Shown here: one piece after another, positions 16,468 to 24,737 of the stretch
Layout: the number at the start of each line of letters is the position of its first letter
Numbering within the stretch: the stretch's first letter is position 1
Origin: Sphingomonas sp. PsM26
GTDB taxonomy: Bacteria > Pseudomonadota > Alphaproteobacteria > Sphingomonadales > Sphingomonadaceae
NCBI GenBank assembly: GCA_030433805.1
Contig: JARUXA010000007.1
Location: 1 to 64,000, forward strand
Length of the DNA: 64,000 nucleotides
Direction of reading: 5' to 3'
Notes under the pieces: model-generated
The model's database searches: none
What the model was told of the DNA's origin: nothing
What the model saw: the letters and a program-made list of their open reading frames with translations, nothing else
Translations under genes and position numbers: made by a program

Positions 16468-17499
16468 TCACAGGATCATCGTATCGTCGCTCTTGGGGTC
16501 GACCAGCACGATCTCCCCCTGTTCGGCGAGCGATTTGGCGAGCCGGACGAGCGCGTTCTGCGCTTCTTCGCAGTCGCGCGCGCGGATCGGGCCCATGCCG
16601 GCCATGTCCTCGCGCAGCAGCTTGGCCGAGCGTTCGGTCATGGTCGAGAAGAACAGCTGCTTGATCACTTCCGGCGCACCTTTCAGCGCGAGCGCCATCT
16701 GCCGCTTGTCCGCCTGGCGGACGATCACCGCGATCGCGGCGGGGAGCAGATTGGCGAGATCCTCGAAGGTGAACATCAGCGCGCGGATCCGCTCCGCCGA
16801 TTCAGGTGCCTTGGCGTCGAGCGCCTCGAGCATCGCTTCCTCGGTCGAGCGGTCCATCGCGTTGAACAGCTCGGCCATCGCTTCATGCGGGTCGCGCCGT
16901 TGCGACCGCGCGAAATTGGCCATGAACTCGTTCTTGAGCGTCGCCTCGACCTGCGCGAGCACTTCCTTCTGCACCGTGTCCATCCGCAGCATCCGCTGCA
17001 CCACGTCGACCGCCAGGTCGCGCGGCAGCGCGGCGAGCACGCGTGCGGCATGGTCCGACTTGAGCTTGGACAGAATCACCGCGATCGTCTGTGGATATTC
17101 GTTCTTGAGATAGCTCGCGAGCACGCCTTCGCTGACGTTCGACAATTTGTCCCACATCGTCCGGCCCGACGGCCCGCGGATGTCCTCCATGATATCGCGG
17201 ACCTTTTCGGGCGGCATCATCCCCGCCAGCAGCCGCTCGGTCGTCTCGAACGAGCCGTGGCACGACGCGAGGCTCGAGATTTCGGTGGTGAATTGCAGCA
17301 GCAGATGCTCGACCACCGCCGCCGGCACGCGCCCGAGCTGCGACATCGCCGCGGACAGCTCCTTCATTTCCTCGACCGACAGCTGTTCCCAGATCGGCGC
17401 GCCATAATCCTGCCCGAGCGCGAGCATCAGAGCGGCGGCGCGCTCGCGTTGCGAGAAGCGCTTGAGTTCGACGGGTTCGGTGACGGGGGCCATCAGCAT
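16468..17499 (-). CDS. fliG: Flagellar motor switch protein FliG
   Basis: 343 residues with the three-domain FliG layout. The C-terminal torque domain carries conserved charged residues ('MTERSAKLLREDM...GPIRARDCEEAQ') and the middle domain 'NEYPQTIAVILSKL'. FliG binds FliF above and FliM/FliN below and contacts the stator. Start is ATG 17499 or ATG 17493. It heads the minus-strand unit, with a TATAAT at 17555-17560, and is divergent from flgB. Confidence 0.97.
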   Translation of the reverse strand: MLMAPVTEPVELKRFSQRERAAALMLALGQDYGAPIWEQLSVEEMKELSAAMSQLGRVPAAVVEHLLLQFTTEISSLASCHGSFETTERLLAGMMPPEKVRDIMEDIRGPSGRTMWDKLSNVSEGVLASYLKNEYPQTIAVILSKLKSDHAARVLAALPRDLAVDVVQRMLRMDTVQKEVLAQVEATLKNEFMANFARSQRRDPHEAMAELFNAMDRSTEEAMLEALDAKAPESAERIRALMFTFEDLANLLPAAIAVIVRQADKRQMALALKGAPEVIKQLFFSTMTERSAKLLREDMAGMGPIRARDCEEAQNALVRLAKSLAEQGEIVLVDPKSDDTMIL

Positions 17500-17554
17500 G
17501 GCAGGGCTGCTCCAGCGACATCGTTAACGCGGCCGACCGGCGCGCGACCCGTCT

Positions 17555-17560
17555 ATTATA
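17555..17560 (-). promoter_or_regulatory. Putative -10 element of fliG
   Basis: TATAAT on the minus strand, 56 bp before the fliG start in the 108-bp fliG-flgB divergent gap. No clear -35 box on either strand. A single TTAA at 17524 is too little for a CtrA site (TTAA-N7-TTAA). Confidence 0.4.
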
Positions 17561-17607
17561 GAGGCGCGGCGCGGCCATTCGGGCACGCGGCCCAGCAATC
17601 GACGGGG

Positions 17608-18030
17608 ATGGAAACGCAGGACATGACAGACCTGATGACGGGTGCCGCGCGGCAGATGCATTTCCTTAGCCAACGCCAGCGCGTCGTGGCGCAGAACATC
17701 GCCAACAGCGAGACGCCGGGGTTCAAGGCGCAGGACGTGACCGCGCCCGATTTCGCCGATGTGCTCGGGTCCAGCGGCACCACGCGGATCGCCGCGCCGC
17801 GCGTGGCGGCGACCGCGGGGATGGTCGCTTTGGGCGCACGGACCGGGGTCAACCCCGGCGTCGTCACGGACCCCGACACGTTCGAGACCAAGCCCGACGG
17901 CAACACCGTGACGCTGGAAGATCAATTGCTTAAGATGGGCCAGATCCAAGCCGATTTCGCCGCGGTCACCACGATCTACCGCAAGCAGCAAGCGCTGTTA
18001 CAGACCGCGCTGGGCAAGCACGGGGGGTGA
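17608..18030 (+). CDS. flgB: Flagellar basal-body rod protein FlgB
   Basis: 140 residues. The rod-protein signature 'RQRVVAQNIANSETPGFKAQDV' region is present near the N-terminus and 'LKMGQIQADFAAVTTIYRKQQALLQTALG' (shown in parts) forms the C-terminal helix. FlgB is the proximal rod subunit in the periplasm. The ATG at 17608 is used because the frame upstream of it is non-coding; MTDLM at 17623 is an alternative. flgC and fliE, its usual partners, do not follow; an inverted repeat and the convergent flgN gene do. Confidence 0.93.
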   Translation: METQDMTDLMTGAARQMHFLSQRQRVVAQNIANSETPGFKAQDVTAPDFADVLGSSGTTRIAAPRVAATAGMVALGARTGVNPGVVTDPDTFETKPDGNTVTLEDQLLKMGQIQADFAAVTTIYRKQQALLQTALGKHGG

Positions 18031-18031
18031 A

Positions 18032-18117
18032 GCGCCACCCCGTTCGGGCTGAGCGCAGTCGAAGCCCCCGGCACCGCGCAGGCCCTTCGACTTCGCTCAG
18101 GGCGAACGGGGTGGGGC
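18032..18117. repeat. Palindromic dispersed repeat / hairpin between flgB and flgN
   Basis: Two arms of about 32 bp (18032-18064 and 18084-18117) related as inverted repeats with few mismatches: one reads CCCCGTTCGGGCTGAGCGCA, the other its complement TTCGCTCAGGGCGAACGGGG. It fills the gap between convergent genes and may terminate both. This motif is widespread in intergenic DNA of sphingomonads and other GC-rich proteobacteria. Confidence 0.85.
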
Positions 18118-18120
18118 GTC

Positions 18121-18543
18121 TTACAAACTCGCGTTGATCGCGATCGGTGCGGCCTGTTCGGTGCTCCACAACAGGCCGCCCGCGCCATAAGCGGTCGCGG
18201 TCGCGCCGGTCTTGCGTTGCGCTTCCTGCGCGATCGCCGCGAGCAGTTCGTCCGACAGCGCAATCTGCCGCGCGAGCACCGCGGCATTGGCGCGGGCTGC
18301 GTCCATCAACGCTTCGGATGCCGCCGCCAGCGCCGCGCGGTCTTCGGGATCGAGCCGATCCTGCCATCCCGGCACTTCGCGCGCATATTGCGCCAGACGC
18401 GTCTCGAGCTGCGCCACGACACGACCCTTGGCGGTCGCCAGTTCGCCGATCCGGCGATAGCCGCCGGGCTGGCCGAGCAGCGCGCTTTCCTCTTCGATCA
18501 GCGACAGCAGCGACTGGACGAGGTCGAGCAGGTCATTGCGCAT
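18121..18543 (-). CDS. flgN: FlgN-like flagellar export chaperone
   Basis: 140 residues, all-helical, beginning MRNDLLDLVQSLLSLIEEES. FlgN chaperones the hook-filament junction proteins FlgK and FlgL. The ATG at 18543 has AAGGAA ten nt upstream and overlaps the flgJ end by 11 bp, so it is the last gene of flgI-flgJ-flgN. The family is poorly conserved; the call rests on length, helical pattern, the N-terminal LxxLxxLxxEE pattern and position. Confidence 0.7.
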   Translation of the reverse strand: MRNDLLDLVQSLLSLIEEESALLGQPGGYRRIGELATAKGRVVAQLETRLAQYAREVPGWQDRLDPEDRAALAAASEALMDAARANAAVLARQIALSDELLAAIAQEAQRKTGATATAYGAGGLLWSTEQAAPIAINASL

Positions 18544-18823
18544 CGGGGGTTCCTTGCTTGAGCCGTAGGATCTGGTCGAGCACCGCTGGCGCAAGGCCAA
18601 GCCCGCCGCGCGCCGCCATCGCGGTGCCGAGCTTTTCCGCGAGCACCCCGCGGAACACTTCCTCGCCGTGGCCGCCGGAGAAGCTGCCGGTGTCGACGCT
18701 TTCCATCATCAGTTGCGTCATCTGGCCGAGGAACACCGCCTCGAACGACTGCGCGGTGGCGCGGTCCTTCGGGGTGATCGTCGGCAGGGGCGTAGCCCGG
18801 GCGGGCGTGATCGGGTCCATCAT
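18533..18823 (-). CDS. flgJ: FlgJ N-terminal-domain rod-assembly protein
   Basis: 96 residues. Contains the rod-binding motif of FlgJ: 'AQSFEAVFLGQMTQLMMESV', then 'GGHGEEVFRGVLAEKLGTAMA'. As is usual in alphaproteobacteria it lacks the C-terminal muramidase domain. Its tandem ATGs at 18823/18820 overlap the flgI stop (ATGA), showing translational coupling. A longer frame to 19900 is an artefact of reading through flgI out of frame. Confidence 0.9.
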   Translation of the reverse strand: MMDPITPARATPLPTITPKDRATAQSFEAVFLGQMTQLMMESVDTGSFSGGHGEEVFRGVLAEKLGTAMAARGGLGLAPAVLDQILRLKQGTPDAQ

Positions 18824-19944
18824 TGCACCTGGATATCGGCCTGGAGCGCGCCTGCGCTCTTCACCGCCTGGAGGATCGTGATCAGGTCGCGCGGGCTGAC
18901 GCCGAGCGTGTTGAGCCCGCCGACCAGCGCGGCGAGCGTCGGTTCGCCGCCGACCAGCCCGAGCGAGGCGTTGTTGCCGTCGTTGACGGTGATCGCGGTG
19001 CGCGGGACGGTCGTCGTCTGGCCGTTCGACAACGGGGCGGGTTGCGACACGACCGGGCTTTCGGTGACGCTGATCGTCAGGCCGCCTTGCGCGATCGCGA
19101 CCGGGCTGATCCGCACGTCCGCGCCCATCACGACCGTGCCCGACGCCTCGTTGATGACGACGCGTGCGGGCTGATCGACCTTGATCGGCAGATTCTCGAT
19201 CGCGCCGACCAGATCGACCATCGATCCGCCGAAGCCGCTGCCCGAATGGAGCTCGACCGTGGCGGGGTCGAGCACCGTCGCAGTGCCCGCGAACCGGCCG
19301 TTGACCGCTGCGGCGATCGTGTTGGCGGTGGTGAAATCGGGGTTCTTGAGCGCGAGCTTGAGCGTCGTCGCGGAGCGCAGCGCATAGGGCACTTCGCGCT
19401 CGATGATCGCGCCGTCGGCGATTCGCGCGGAGGTGGCGACGCCGCGGCTGACGCTCGCGCCAGCCCCCTGCGCCTTGAAGCCGGAGACCGCGAGCGGCCC
19501 TTGTGCGACCGCGTAGATCTCGCCGTCGAGCGCGCGCAGTGAGGAGACGATCAACGTGCCGCCCTGCAGGCTGGTCGCATCGCCGATCGCCGACACGGTC
19601 ACGTCGATCCGCGAGCCCGCGCGCGCGAACGGCGGCATCGTCGCGGTGATCGAGACCGCGGCGACGTTCTGCGTCTTGAGCGGGGAGCCGCGGACGTTGA
19701 CCCCCATCCGCTCGAGCATCGCCTGGAGCGATTCCTCGGTGAAGGGCGCGTTGCGGGTGCGGTCGCCGGTGCCCGCGAGCCCTACGACGATGCCGTAGCC
19801 GACCAGCTGGTTCGAGCGGACGTTCTCGACGTCGACCACGTCCTTGATCCGGCCGCTGCCCCACGCCGGGGTCGCCAGCCCCAGTGCGACCACAGCGCAC
19901 AGCGCTTGCGACAGGATTGCATGAAGCTTTGCGGCGATGCGCAT
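18820..19944 (-). CDS. flgI: Flagellar P-ring protein FlgI
   Basis: 374 residues from ATG 19944, which has AAGGGAA at its ribosome site and starts a clean signal peptide (about 30 residues, ending ATPAWG). Family marks are 'RIKDVVDVENVRSNQLVGYG', 'GLAGTGD', 'LTISVTESPVVSQP' and the C-terminal 'ALQADIQVQ'. FlgI polymerises around the rod in the peptidoglycan layer. The frame continues to 20499, but that part reads out of fliX DNA and is not coding. Confidence 0.96.
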   Translation of the reverse strand: MRIAAKLHAILSQALCAVVALGLATPAWGSGRIKDVVDVENVRSNQLVGYGIVVGLAGTGDRTRNAPFTEESLQAMLERMGVNVRGSPLKTQNVAAVSITATMPPFARAGSRIDVTVSAIGDATSLQGGTLIVSSLRALDGEIYAVAQGPLAVSGFKAQGAGASVSRGVATSARIADGAIIEREVPYALRSATTLKLALKNPDFTTANTIAAAVNGRFAGTATVLDPATVELHSGSGFGGSMVDLVGAIENLPIKVDQPARVVINEASGTVVMGADVRISPVAIAQGGLTISVTESPVVSQPAPLSNGQTTTVPRTAITVNDGNNASLGLVGGEPTLAALVGGLNTLGVSPRDLITILQAVKSAGALQADIQVQ

Positions 19945-20029
19945 ATTTCCCTTCCCCCCGGCCACCGAAGGCCGTTCGCTTCTCTTATAGAAAGGGAAGG
20001 CGACGTCGGTTCGCCGCGGAGGCGAGGTT

Positions 20030-20440
20030 TTGCGGGTCGAAGGCGTATCCTTGCCGGTACAGGCGTTGCTCGCGGCGCTGCCGCGCGCGACCGGGGCGTT
20101 TCGCGCGAGCGACGTCGCCGCGCCCGCGACCGAGCTGCCCACGCCGCCGCGTCCGTTGCAGGCGGCGACGTCGGTCCAGATGCTCGTCGCGCTCGCCGCG
20201 ACCGAACCCCCGCGCGAGCGGCGGCGTCGCGTGGTGGCCGAGGTCGATCGCGGGCTGGGCTTGCTCGAGCGGTTGCACGCGGTGTCCGCGACCGGGCCGG
20301 TGGCCCCTGCGATGCTCGCCGAACTCAGAGACTGGGTGGAGCAGTTCGTGCCGCCCGATGATCCACAAGCCGCTGGAATTGCTCGCGATGTGGAGTTGCG
20401 CGTGCGCGTCGAACTGGCGCGGCACGAGCGAATGGCGTGA
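20030..20440 (+). CDS. fliX: Flagellar assembly regulator FliX
   Basis: 136 residues beginning at TTG 20030, chosen because GGAGG lies seven nt upstream and the product begins 'MRVEG' as FliX does. The C-terminal helical part (LLERLHAVS...VELRVRVELARHE) is typical. In Caulobacter FliX binds FlbD and senses completion of the MS ring, C ring and rod structure. It is divergent from flgI with an 85-bp shared control region that has no sigma-54 consensus. A FlbD homolog is 9 kb away. Confidence 0.85.
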   Translation: MRVEGVSLPVQALLAALPRATGAFRASDVAAPATELPTPPRPLQAATSVQMLVALAATEPPRERRRRVVAEVDRGLGLLERLHAVSATGPVAPAMLAELRDWVEQFVPPDDPQAAGIARDVELRVRVELARHERMA

Positions 20441-20532
20441 TGGTTCGCGGCGGCCCATGGAACGGTCAGCGTTGACGCGTCGCTATACGAAACATACACG
20501 AACTATATGGTCAGGATCGCCGGAGCGTACAT

Positions 20533-20739
20533 ATGGGTATCGTGAAGATCGACGACGTGCTTCACGAAGAGGCGCGCCGCGCGAGCACGGTGATGTGCCG
20601 CTCGATCAATGCGCAGGCCGAATTCTGGATGAAGATCGGGATGCTTGCCGAGGCGCATCCGACGCTGTCGTTCAACGACATCGTCGCCGCGCAGCTTGCG
20701 TCCGCCAAGGTGCATCTGCCGACCGACGCGTCCGTCTGA
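20533..20739 (+). CDS. ParD-like family protein
   Basis: 68 residues matching the ParD-like antitoxin family: 'GIVKIDDVLHEEARRAS' then 'SINAQAEFWMKIGMLAEAHPTLSFNDI'. It would be a ribbon-helix-helix or similarly small DNA-binding protein. No ParE or other toxin is adjacent; the partner is the methionine aminopeptidase gene, whose ATG starts two nt after this stop. It may therefore be an orphan regulator. Confidence 0.8.
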   Translation: MGIVKIDDVLHEEARRASTVMCRSINAQAEFWMKIGMLAEAHPTLSFNDIVAAQLASAKVHLPTDASV

Positions 20740-20740
20740 G

Positions 20741-21514
20741 ATGGTCAAGACCCCGGAAGACCTTGCCCTGATGCGCCAGTCGGGCAAATTGCTCGCGGCG
20801 GTGTTCGAAATGCTCGACACGCAGGACCTCGCGGGCCAATCGACGTTGCAGGTCAACGATCTGGTCGAGCGGTTCATTACCGTGGATCTCGCCGCCCGCC
20901 CCGCGAGCAAGGGGCAATATGGCTTCCAGTACGTGCTCAACAGCTCGATCAACCAAGTCGTCTGCCACGGTGTGCCGAGCGCGGACGACGTCATCGCGGA
21001 CGGCGACATCGTCAACCTCGACATAACGCTCGAGAAGAACGGCTTCATCGCGGATTCGAGCAAGACCTATGTCGTCGGCACCGTATCCCCCGCCGCGCGC
21101 CGGCTGGTGCGCGTGACGCAGGAGGCGATGTGGAAGGGGATCGGCGCGGTCCGTCCCGGCGCGCGTCTCGGCGACATCGGCTATGCGATCGAGCGGCATG
21201 CCAAGAAGCACGGCTATGCGGTGGTGCGCGATTATGCGGGCCACGGGATCGGGCGCGAAATGCATGAGGAGCCGACCGTCCTCCACTTCGGGCGCGCGGG
21301 CACCGGCATGGTGTTGCGCGAGGGGATGACCTTCACGATCGAGCCGATGCTCAACCAGGGGACGCGCAAGGTCTCGACCGAGGAGGACGGGTGGACCGTC
21401 GTTACCGACGACGGCAAATTGTCCGCGCAAAGCGAACATACCGTAGCGGTGACGGCTACCGGGGTCGAGGTGCTGACGCTGCGGCACGACGAAGGTGCGG
21501 GGGGTCGGCGATAG
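20741..21514 (+). CDS. map: Methionine aminopeptidase, type I
   Basis: 257 residues. Removes the initiator Met from nascent proteins. The five metal ligands are D94, D105, H168, E201 and E232, with catalytic H76 (VCHG). ATG 20741 follows the ParD-like stop by one base; the frame extends upstream to 20645 but that overlaps the ParD-like gene. No N-terminal zinc-finger extension, so the bacterial type I form. Confidence 0.96.
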   Translation: MVKTPEDLALMRQSGKLLAAVFEMLDTQDLAGQSTLQVNDLVERFITVDLAARPASKGQYGFQYVLNSSINQVVCHGVPSADDVIADGDIVNLDITLEKNGFIADSSKTYVVGTVSPAARRLVRVTQEAMWKGIGAVRPGARLGDIGYAIERHAKKHGYAVVRDYAGHGIGREMHEEPTVLHFGRAGTGMVLREGMTFTIEPMLNQGTRKVSTEEDGWTVVTDDGKLSAQSEHTVAVTATGVEVLTLRHDEGAGGRR

Positions 21515-21533
21515 CGCCGCTACTCCTTTTGCA

Positions 21534-21638
21534 CTTCCCCGGCGAAGGCCGGGGCCCAGTAGCGAAGGTCGATGTCAGCCAGGCGCAACGCCCGCTTATG
21601 ACCGGCCCGCTACTGGGCCCCGGCCTTCGCCGAGGAAG
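21534..21638. repeat. Dispersed palindromic repeat (GAAGGCCGGGGCCCAGT type)
   Basis: Inverted repeat with 31-bp arms: CTTCCCCGGCGAAGGCCGGG...CAGTAGCG (from 21534) and its complement ending CGCCGAGGAAG (to 21638), separated by about 44 bp. The same family recurs at 26115-26218, twice in 38.6-39.0 kb and as a half-site near 61389. It lies after map. Confidence 0.85.
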
Positions 21639-21671
21639 CGCAGAGGGTTGGTAAGGGTAACAAAAGAGTCC

Positions 21672-21703
21672 GGGGCCGGCCCCTCTAGGGCAGAGCCGGC
21701 CCC
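21672..21703 (-). terminator. Hairpin downstream of the glycine-zipper gene
   Basis: GGGGCCGGC / GCCGGCCCC with a 14-bp loop; on the minus strand it is followed by GGACTCTTTTG, a weak T-run. Most likely ends the minus-strand gene at 21753-22187. Confidence 0.55.
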
Positions 21704-21752
21704 GTATCCCCCGATACGCTACACGGGGGAAACTGGTGAAACCGTCAGCCGA

Positions 21753-22187
21753 TCAGCGGCAATAGCCCGGACGCCCGTCGCGATCGATCGCGCGTCCTGC
21801 CAGTGCACCGCCACCCGCACCGAGCACCGTGCCCAGTGTCCGGTCGCCGCGGCCGGCAACGACATTACCGAGCAAGCCACCCGCGATCGCGCCGATGATC
21901 GTGCCACTGTCGCCGCTACGGCAGCGGTTGCGCGAATTGTTGTAATAGCGGCGGTCGTTATACCCATTGTCGTAATAGCCACGCCGGTCATCGCGATAGC
22001 CGCGCCGGTCGTCGCGGTAGCCACCGCGGTAGCCGTCGTCGCGATTGTACCCGTCGCTGTACGCGCGGTCATAGGCGTAGCCATCGCCGCCGCGATCATA
22101 ATAACGCTGCGCGCTGGCGGGGGTGGCTGCAAGGCCGGAGACGGCGATTGCGATCGTCGTCGTGGCGAGCATGAGCTTCTTGAACAT
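21753..22187 (-). CDS. Glycine-zipper 2TM domain lipoprotein-like envelope protein
   Basis: 144 residues. Signal peptide to about residue 26 (ATPASAQ). The middle is a Tyr/Arg/Asp/Gly repeat region (GYRGGYRDDRRGYRDDRRGY), a low-complexity hydrophilic tract. The C-terminal part is a glycine-zipper: 'GTIIGAIAGGLLGNVVAGRGDR' region then 'GTVLGAGGGALAGRAIDRD' and a terminal Cys pair pattern (CRSG...YCR). Such proteins are outer-membrane or periplasmic and often stress-induced; no cysteine lipobox is seen here. Exact role unknown. Confidence 0.8.
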   Translation of the reverse strand: MFKKLMLATTTIAIAVSGLAATPASAQRYYDRGGDGYAYDRAYSDGYNRDDGYRGGYRDDRRGYRDDRRGYYDNGYNDRRYYNNSRNRCRSGDSGTIIGAIAGGLLGNVVAGRGDRTLGTVLGAGGGALAGRAIDRDGRPGYCR

Positions 22188-22331
22188 CGTCGTCTCCCTT
22201 GTCGGTGTGGTGTGTTCCGATGTTGCGGTTATGACCGAGTCGCGCTGAGACGAGCCTGAATGCGGTTGTTAGCAACCGTTCATGCGCGAAAGCCGGTTGC
22301 GTCGTGCGGGACCCTCCCGCAGGGGCTATCG

Positions 22332-23324
22332 GTGCGATTGATGATCTGTGCCTTGCTCTTCCTGCTGTTCGTCCCCGAATGGAGCGGACCAGCGCGTATC
22401 CCGCTGCTCGGGCCCGATCCGAGCTTCACGGTCGAACCCGTGGCGCTCGACCCGCGGGACCCGCAGCGGCGGCGAGTCGGTGATCTCGTCTATTTGGGCG
22501 GGGTCCGGCTCAAGAGCCGCGATCCGCAATTCGGGGGATTTTCCGCGGTGTCGTTGGCGGGAGATCGCTTCACGCTGCTCAGCGACAGCGGCGACATCGT
22601 CCGCTTCCGGCTCGATTCGCAGTGGCAGGTCCACGACCAGAGCTTCGCCGAACTCCCCGACGGCCCCAGTACCGGATGGGAAAAGCGCGACCGCGACAGT
22701 GAATCGATGAGCGTCGACCCGAACACCGGCGCGATCTGGGTCGGGTTCGAGAATTACAATGCGTTCTGGCGCTACGACCCGAGCTTCGCCCGTGCCGAGG
22801 CGCACGTCGCGCCGCCTGCGATGCAGGGGTGGCCCGTCAACATGGGGCCGGAAGCGATGATGCTGCTTCCCCGGGGCGGGATGGTGACGATCGGCGAGGT
22901 CAAGCCGTGGCGCGGGCACAAGGGGCGGGCAGGGATCGTCTTCGCGGGCGACCCCACGGTCGACTCGCGTCGCGGTTTCCGCTTCGACTATATTCCGCCT
23001 GTGAACAGCAGCCCGAGCGACATGACGATGCTGCCCGACGGGCGCTGGCTGATTCTCAACCGGCGCTTTGCATGGTTCCGCTTCTCGAACGTGCTGACGA
23101 TCGTCGACCCTGCCGAGGTCAAACCGGGCGCACAGGTGCGCGGACGCGAGATCGCGACGCTGGAGGCACCGCTGATCCACGACAATTTCGAGGGTGTGAC
23201 CGCAACGCAAGAAGGCCGCGCCACCGTCATCTGGCTCGTCTCGGACGATAACCAGTTGCCGGTGCAGCGCAGCCTGCTGCTGAAGTTCAGACTGGATCCG
23301 GTCGCACAAGGCGACCGGAACTGA
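22332..23324 (+). CDS. Phytase-like esterase-domain protein
   Basis: 330 residues from GTG 22332, preferred because AGGGG lies six nt upstream and the product starts with a hydrophobic leader (VRLMICALLFLLFVP); the open frame reaches ATG 22260 without a ribosome site. The rest matches the 'esterase-like activity of phytase' beta-propeller group: 'GGFSAVSLAGDRFTLLSDSG', 'DSESMSVDPNTGAIWVGFEN', 'DMTMLPDGRWLILNRRF' and 'NFEGVTATQEG'. Likely periplasmic. Substrate unknown. Confidence 0.8.
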   Translation: MRLMICALLFLLFVPEWSGPARIPLLGPDPSFTVEPVALDPRDPQRRRVGDLVYLGGVRLKSRDPQFGGFSAVSLAGDRFTLLSDSGDIVRFRLDSQWQVHDQSFAELPDGPSTGWEKRDRDSESMSVDPNTGAIWVGFENYNAFWRYDPSFARAEAHVAPPAMQGWPVNMGPEAMMLLPRGGMVTIGEVKPWRGHKGRAGIVFAGDPTVDSRRGFRFDYIPPVNSSPSDMTMLPDGRWLILNRRFAWFRFSNVLTIVDPAEVKPGAQVRGREIATLEAPLIHDNFEGVTATQEGRATVIWLVSDDNQLPVQRSLLLKFRLDPVAQGDRN

Positions 23325-23327
23325 GGC

Positions 23328-23630
23328 TTACGCCGCAGGAGCCTGTGCAGCGACGAGCTTCTTGGAGACGTCGCGCTTGAGGCGACGGCAGCGCAGCGAC
23401 AGCTTGTCGTTGGTCGTCTTGACCAGCCAGTTGTCGAGACCGCCGACGTGCTCGACCGAACGCAGGCCGTGTGCCGAGACACGCAGCTTTACGCTGGTGC
23501 CCAGCGCGTCCGACATGAGCGTCACGTTCTGCAGGTTCGGCAGGAACGTGCGCTTGGTCTTGTTGTTGGCGTGGGAAACGTTGTTACCCACCATCCGGCC
23601 CTTGCCGGTCAGTTCGCAAATACGCGACAT
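23328..23630 (-). CDS. rpmB: 50S ribosomal protein L28
   Basis: 100 residues, beginning [20 protein letters not shown], the conserved L28 N-terminus, and continuing with '[18 protein letters not shown]'. Large-subunit protein. Monocistronic, with codon use typical of highly expressed genes. Convergent with the phytase-like gene, three bp apart. Confidence 0.97.
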   Translation of the reverse strand: MSRICELTGKGRMVGNNVSHANNKTKRTFLPNLQNVTLMSDALGTSVKLRVSAHGLRSVEHVGGLDNWLVKTTNDKLSLRCRRLKRDVSKKLVAAQAPAA

Positions 23631-23852
23631 CGTAAATTCCTGAATGTCCGGTGGGGCCCGTGGCGAACCCCTAGAAGGGGGCGCGCTTACCGAACACGCC
23701 GGGGCGCGTCAACCGATTCAGCCTTTTTGCTGTAACATCCGTGGTCCGCACGTGCCATTGCCGGGACGCGCCGGTGAGGATGCAACCTTCCGCAAACACA
23801 CGGCGTTTGGTTTCGGTAACGATTCGATCAGACGGTATCAGGGGAGAGTGGG

Positions 23853-24140
23853 ATGCGCTTTTTATTGGCTTTGGTCGGGATTGCGGCGTTGGTCGTCGTG
23901 GCATTGGTGTCGCTCGGCATGTTGAAGATTGACGGGTTCGCCGGCCAGCTTCCATCGGTCAGCGTCGCCGGCGGCAAGGCGCCCGAGGTCGAGGCGAAGA
24001 TGGCGACGGTCGAATTCGGCACCGCGAACAAGTCGGTCGAAGTACCGACGGTCGGCACGACCACCAAGACGATCGCGGTCCCCACGCTGCGCGTCAACAA
24101 GCCGGCCGATGCGACTGGCAACACTGTCACTACGCAATAA
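23853..24140 (+). CDS. Small membrane-anchored protein of unknown function
   Basis: 95 residues. One N-terminal hydrophobic helix (about 1-22) then a soluble tail with repeated 'VEVPTVGT/IAVPTLRV' phrases. AGGGGAG lies a few bases upstream of the ATG. No known family recognised. It precedes tadA by 48 bp on the same strand and may share its transcript. Confidence 0.75.
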   Translation: MRFLLALVGIAALVVVALVSLGMLKIDGFAGQLPSVSVAGGKAPEVEAKMATVEFGTANKSVEVPTVGTTTKTIAVPTLRVNKPADATGNTVTTQ

Positions 24141-24188
24141 GCGCCGTCCGCACTGGTTAGCGGCGATCGCATCGGGCATGACGCGCTG

Positions 24189-24650
24189 ATGTCGATCTCC
24201 GCGCTCCTGCTGCCTCCCGCGATGCGCGCCGCGCTCGACGCCGCGGCGTCCGCTGCGACGGCGGGGGAGGTGCCGGTCGGCGCGGTCGTGATGCGGCGCG
24301 GCGAAGTGATCGCCACCGCCGCCAATGCGCCGCGCACGCTGCACGATCCGACCGCCCATGCCGAGATCCTCGCGATTCGTGCCGCGGCGCACGCGATCGG
24401 GAACGACCGGCTCGACGATTGCGACCTGTGGGTGACGCTCGAGCCGTGCGCGATGTGTGCGGGCGCTATTGCGCACGCCCGAATCGCCCGGCTCTACTAC
24501 GGCGCGAGCGACCCCAAGGGCGGCGCGATCGAACATGGTCCGCGGATCTTCACGCAGGCGACGATCCACCACCGGCCCGAAATCTTCCCGGGCATCGGCG
24601 AAACCGAATCTGCCGCAATGCTGCGCGGTTTCTTCGCAAACCGGCGCTGA
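24189..24650 (+). CDS. tadA: tRNA-specific adenosine deaminase TadA
   Basis: 153 residues. Zinc-dependent cytidine-deaminase fold: catalytic H57-A-E59 and PCxxC (C87, C90). It converts A34 to inosine in tRNA-Arg(ACG) and is essential in most bacteria. Other close deaminases (guanine deaminase) lack the long C-terminal helix ending 'SAAMLRGFFANRR' seen here. Confidence 0.93.
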   Translation: MSISALLLPPAMRAALDAAASAATAGEVPVGAVVMRRGEVIATAANAPRTLHDPTAHAEILAIRAAAHAIGNDRLDDCDLWVTLEPCAMCAGAIAHARIARLYYGASDPKGGAIEHGPRIFTQATIHHRPEIFPGIGETESAAMLRGFFANRR

Positions 24651-24737
24651 TCGCGGCACCAACGGGTCGCGAAACGCGGCGCGGTGCAGCAGAACTGTTG
24701 TGAAATCCGGCGAATCGCGCGAAGGACGTCTTGCGCC

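Noticed and set aside
17521..17529. CtrA site near fliG/flgB
   Set aside because: Only one TTAA is present; the TTAA-N7-TTAA pattern is missing.
16042..17607. Upstream part of the frame that ends as flgB
   Set aside because: It is the antisense of fliH and fliG. Only the part from 17608 matches FlgB.
18824..19900. Upstream part of the frame that ends as flgJ
   Set aside because: Out-of-frame reading of flgI.
19945..20029. Sigma-54 promoter between flgI and fliX
   Set aside because: No TGGC-N7-TTGC spacing on either strand.
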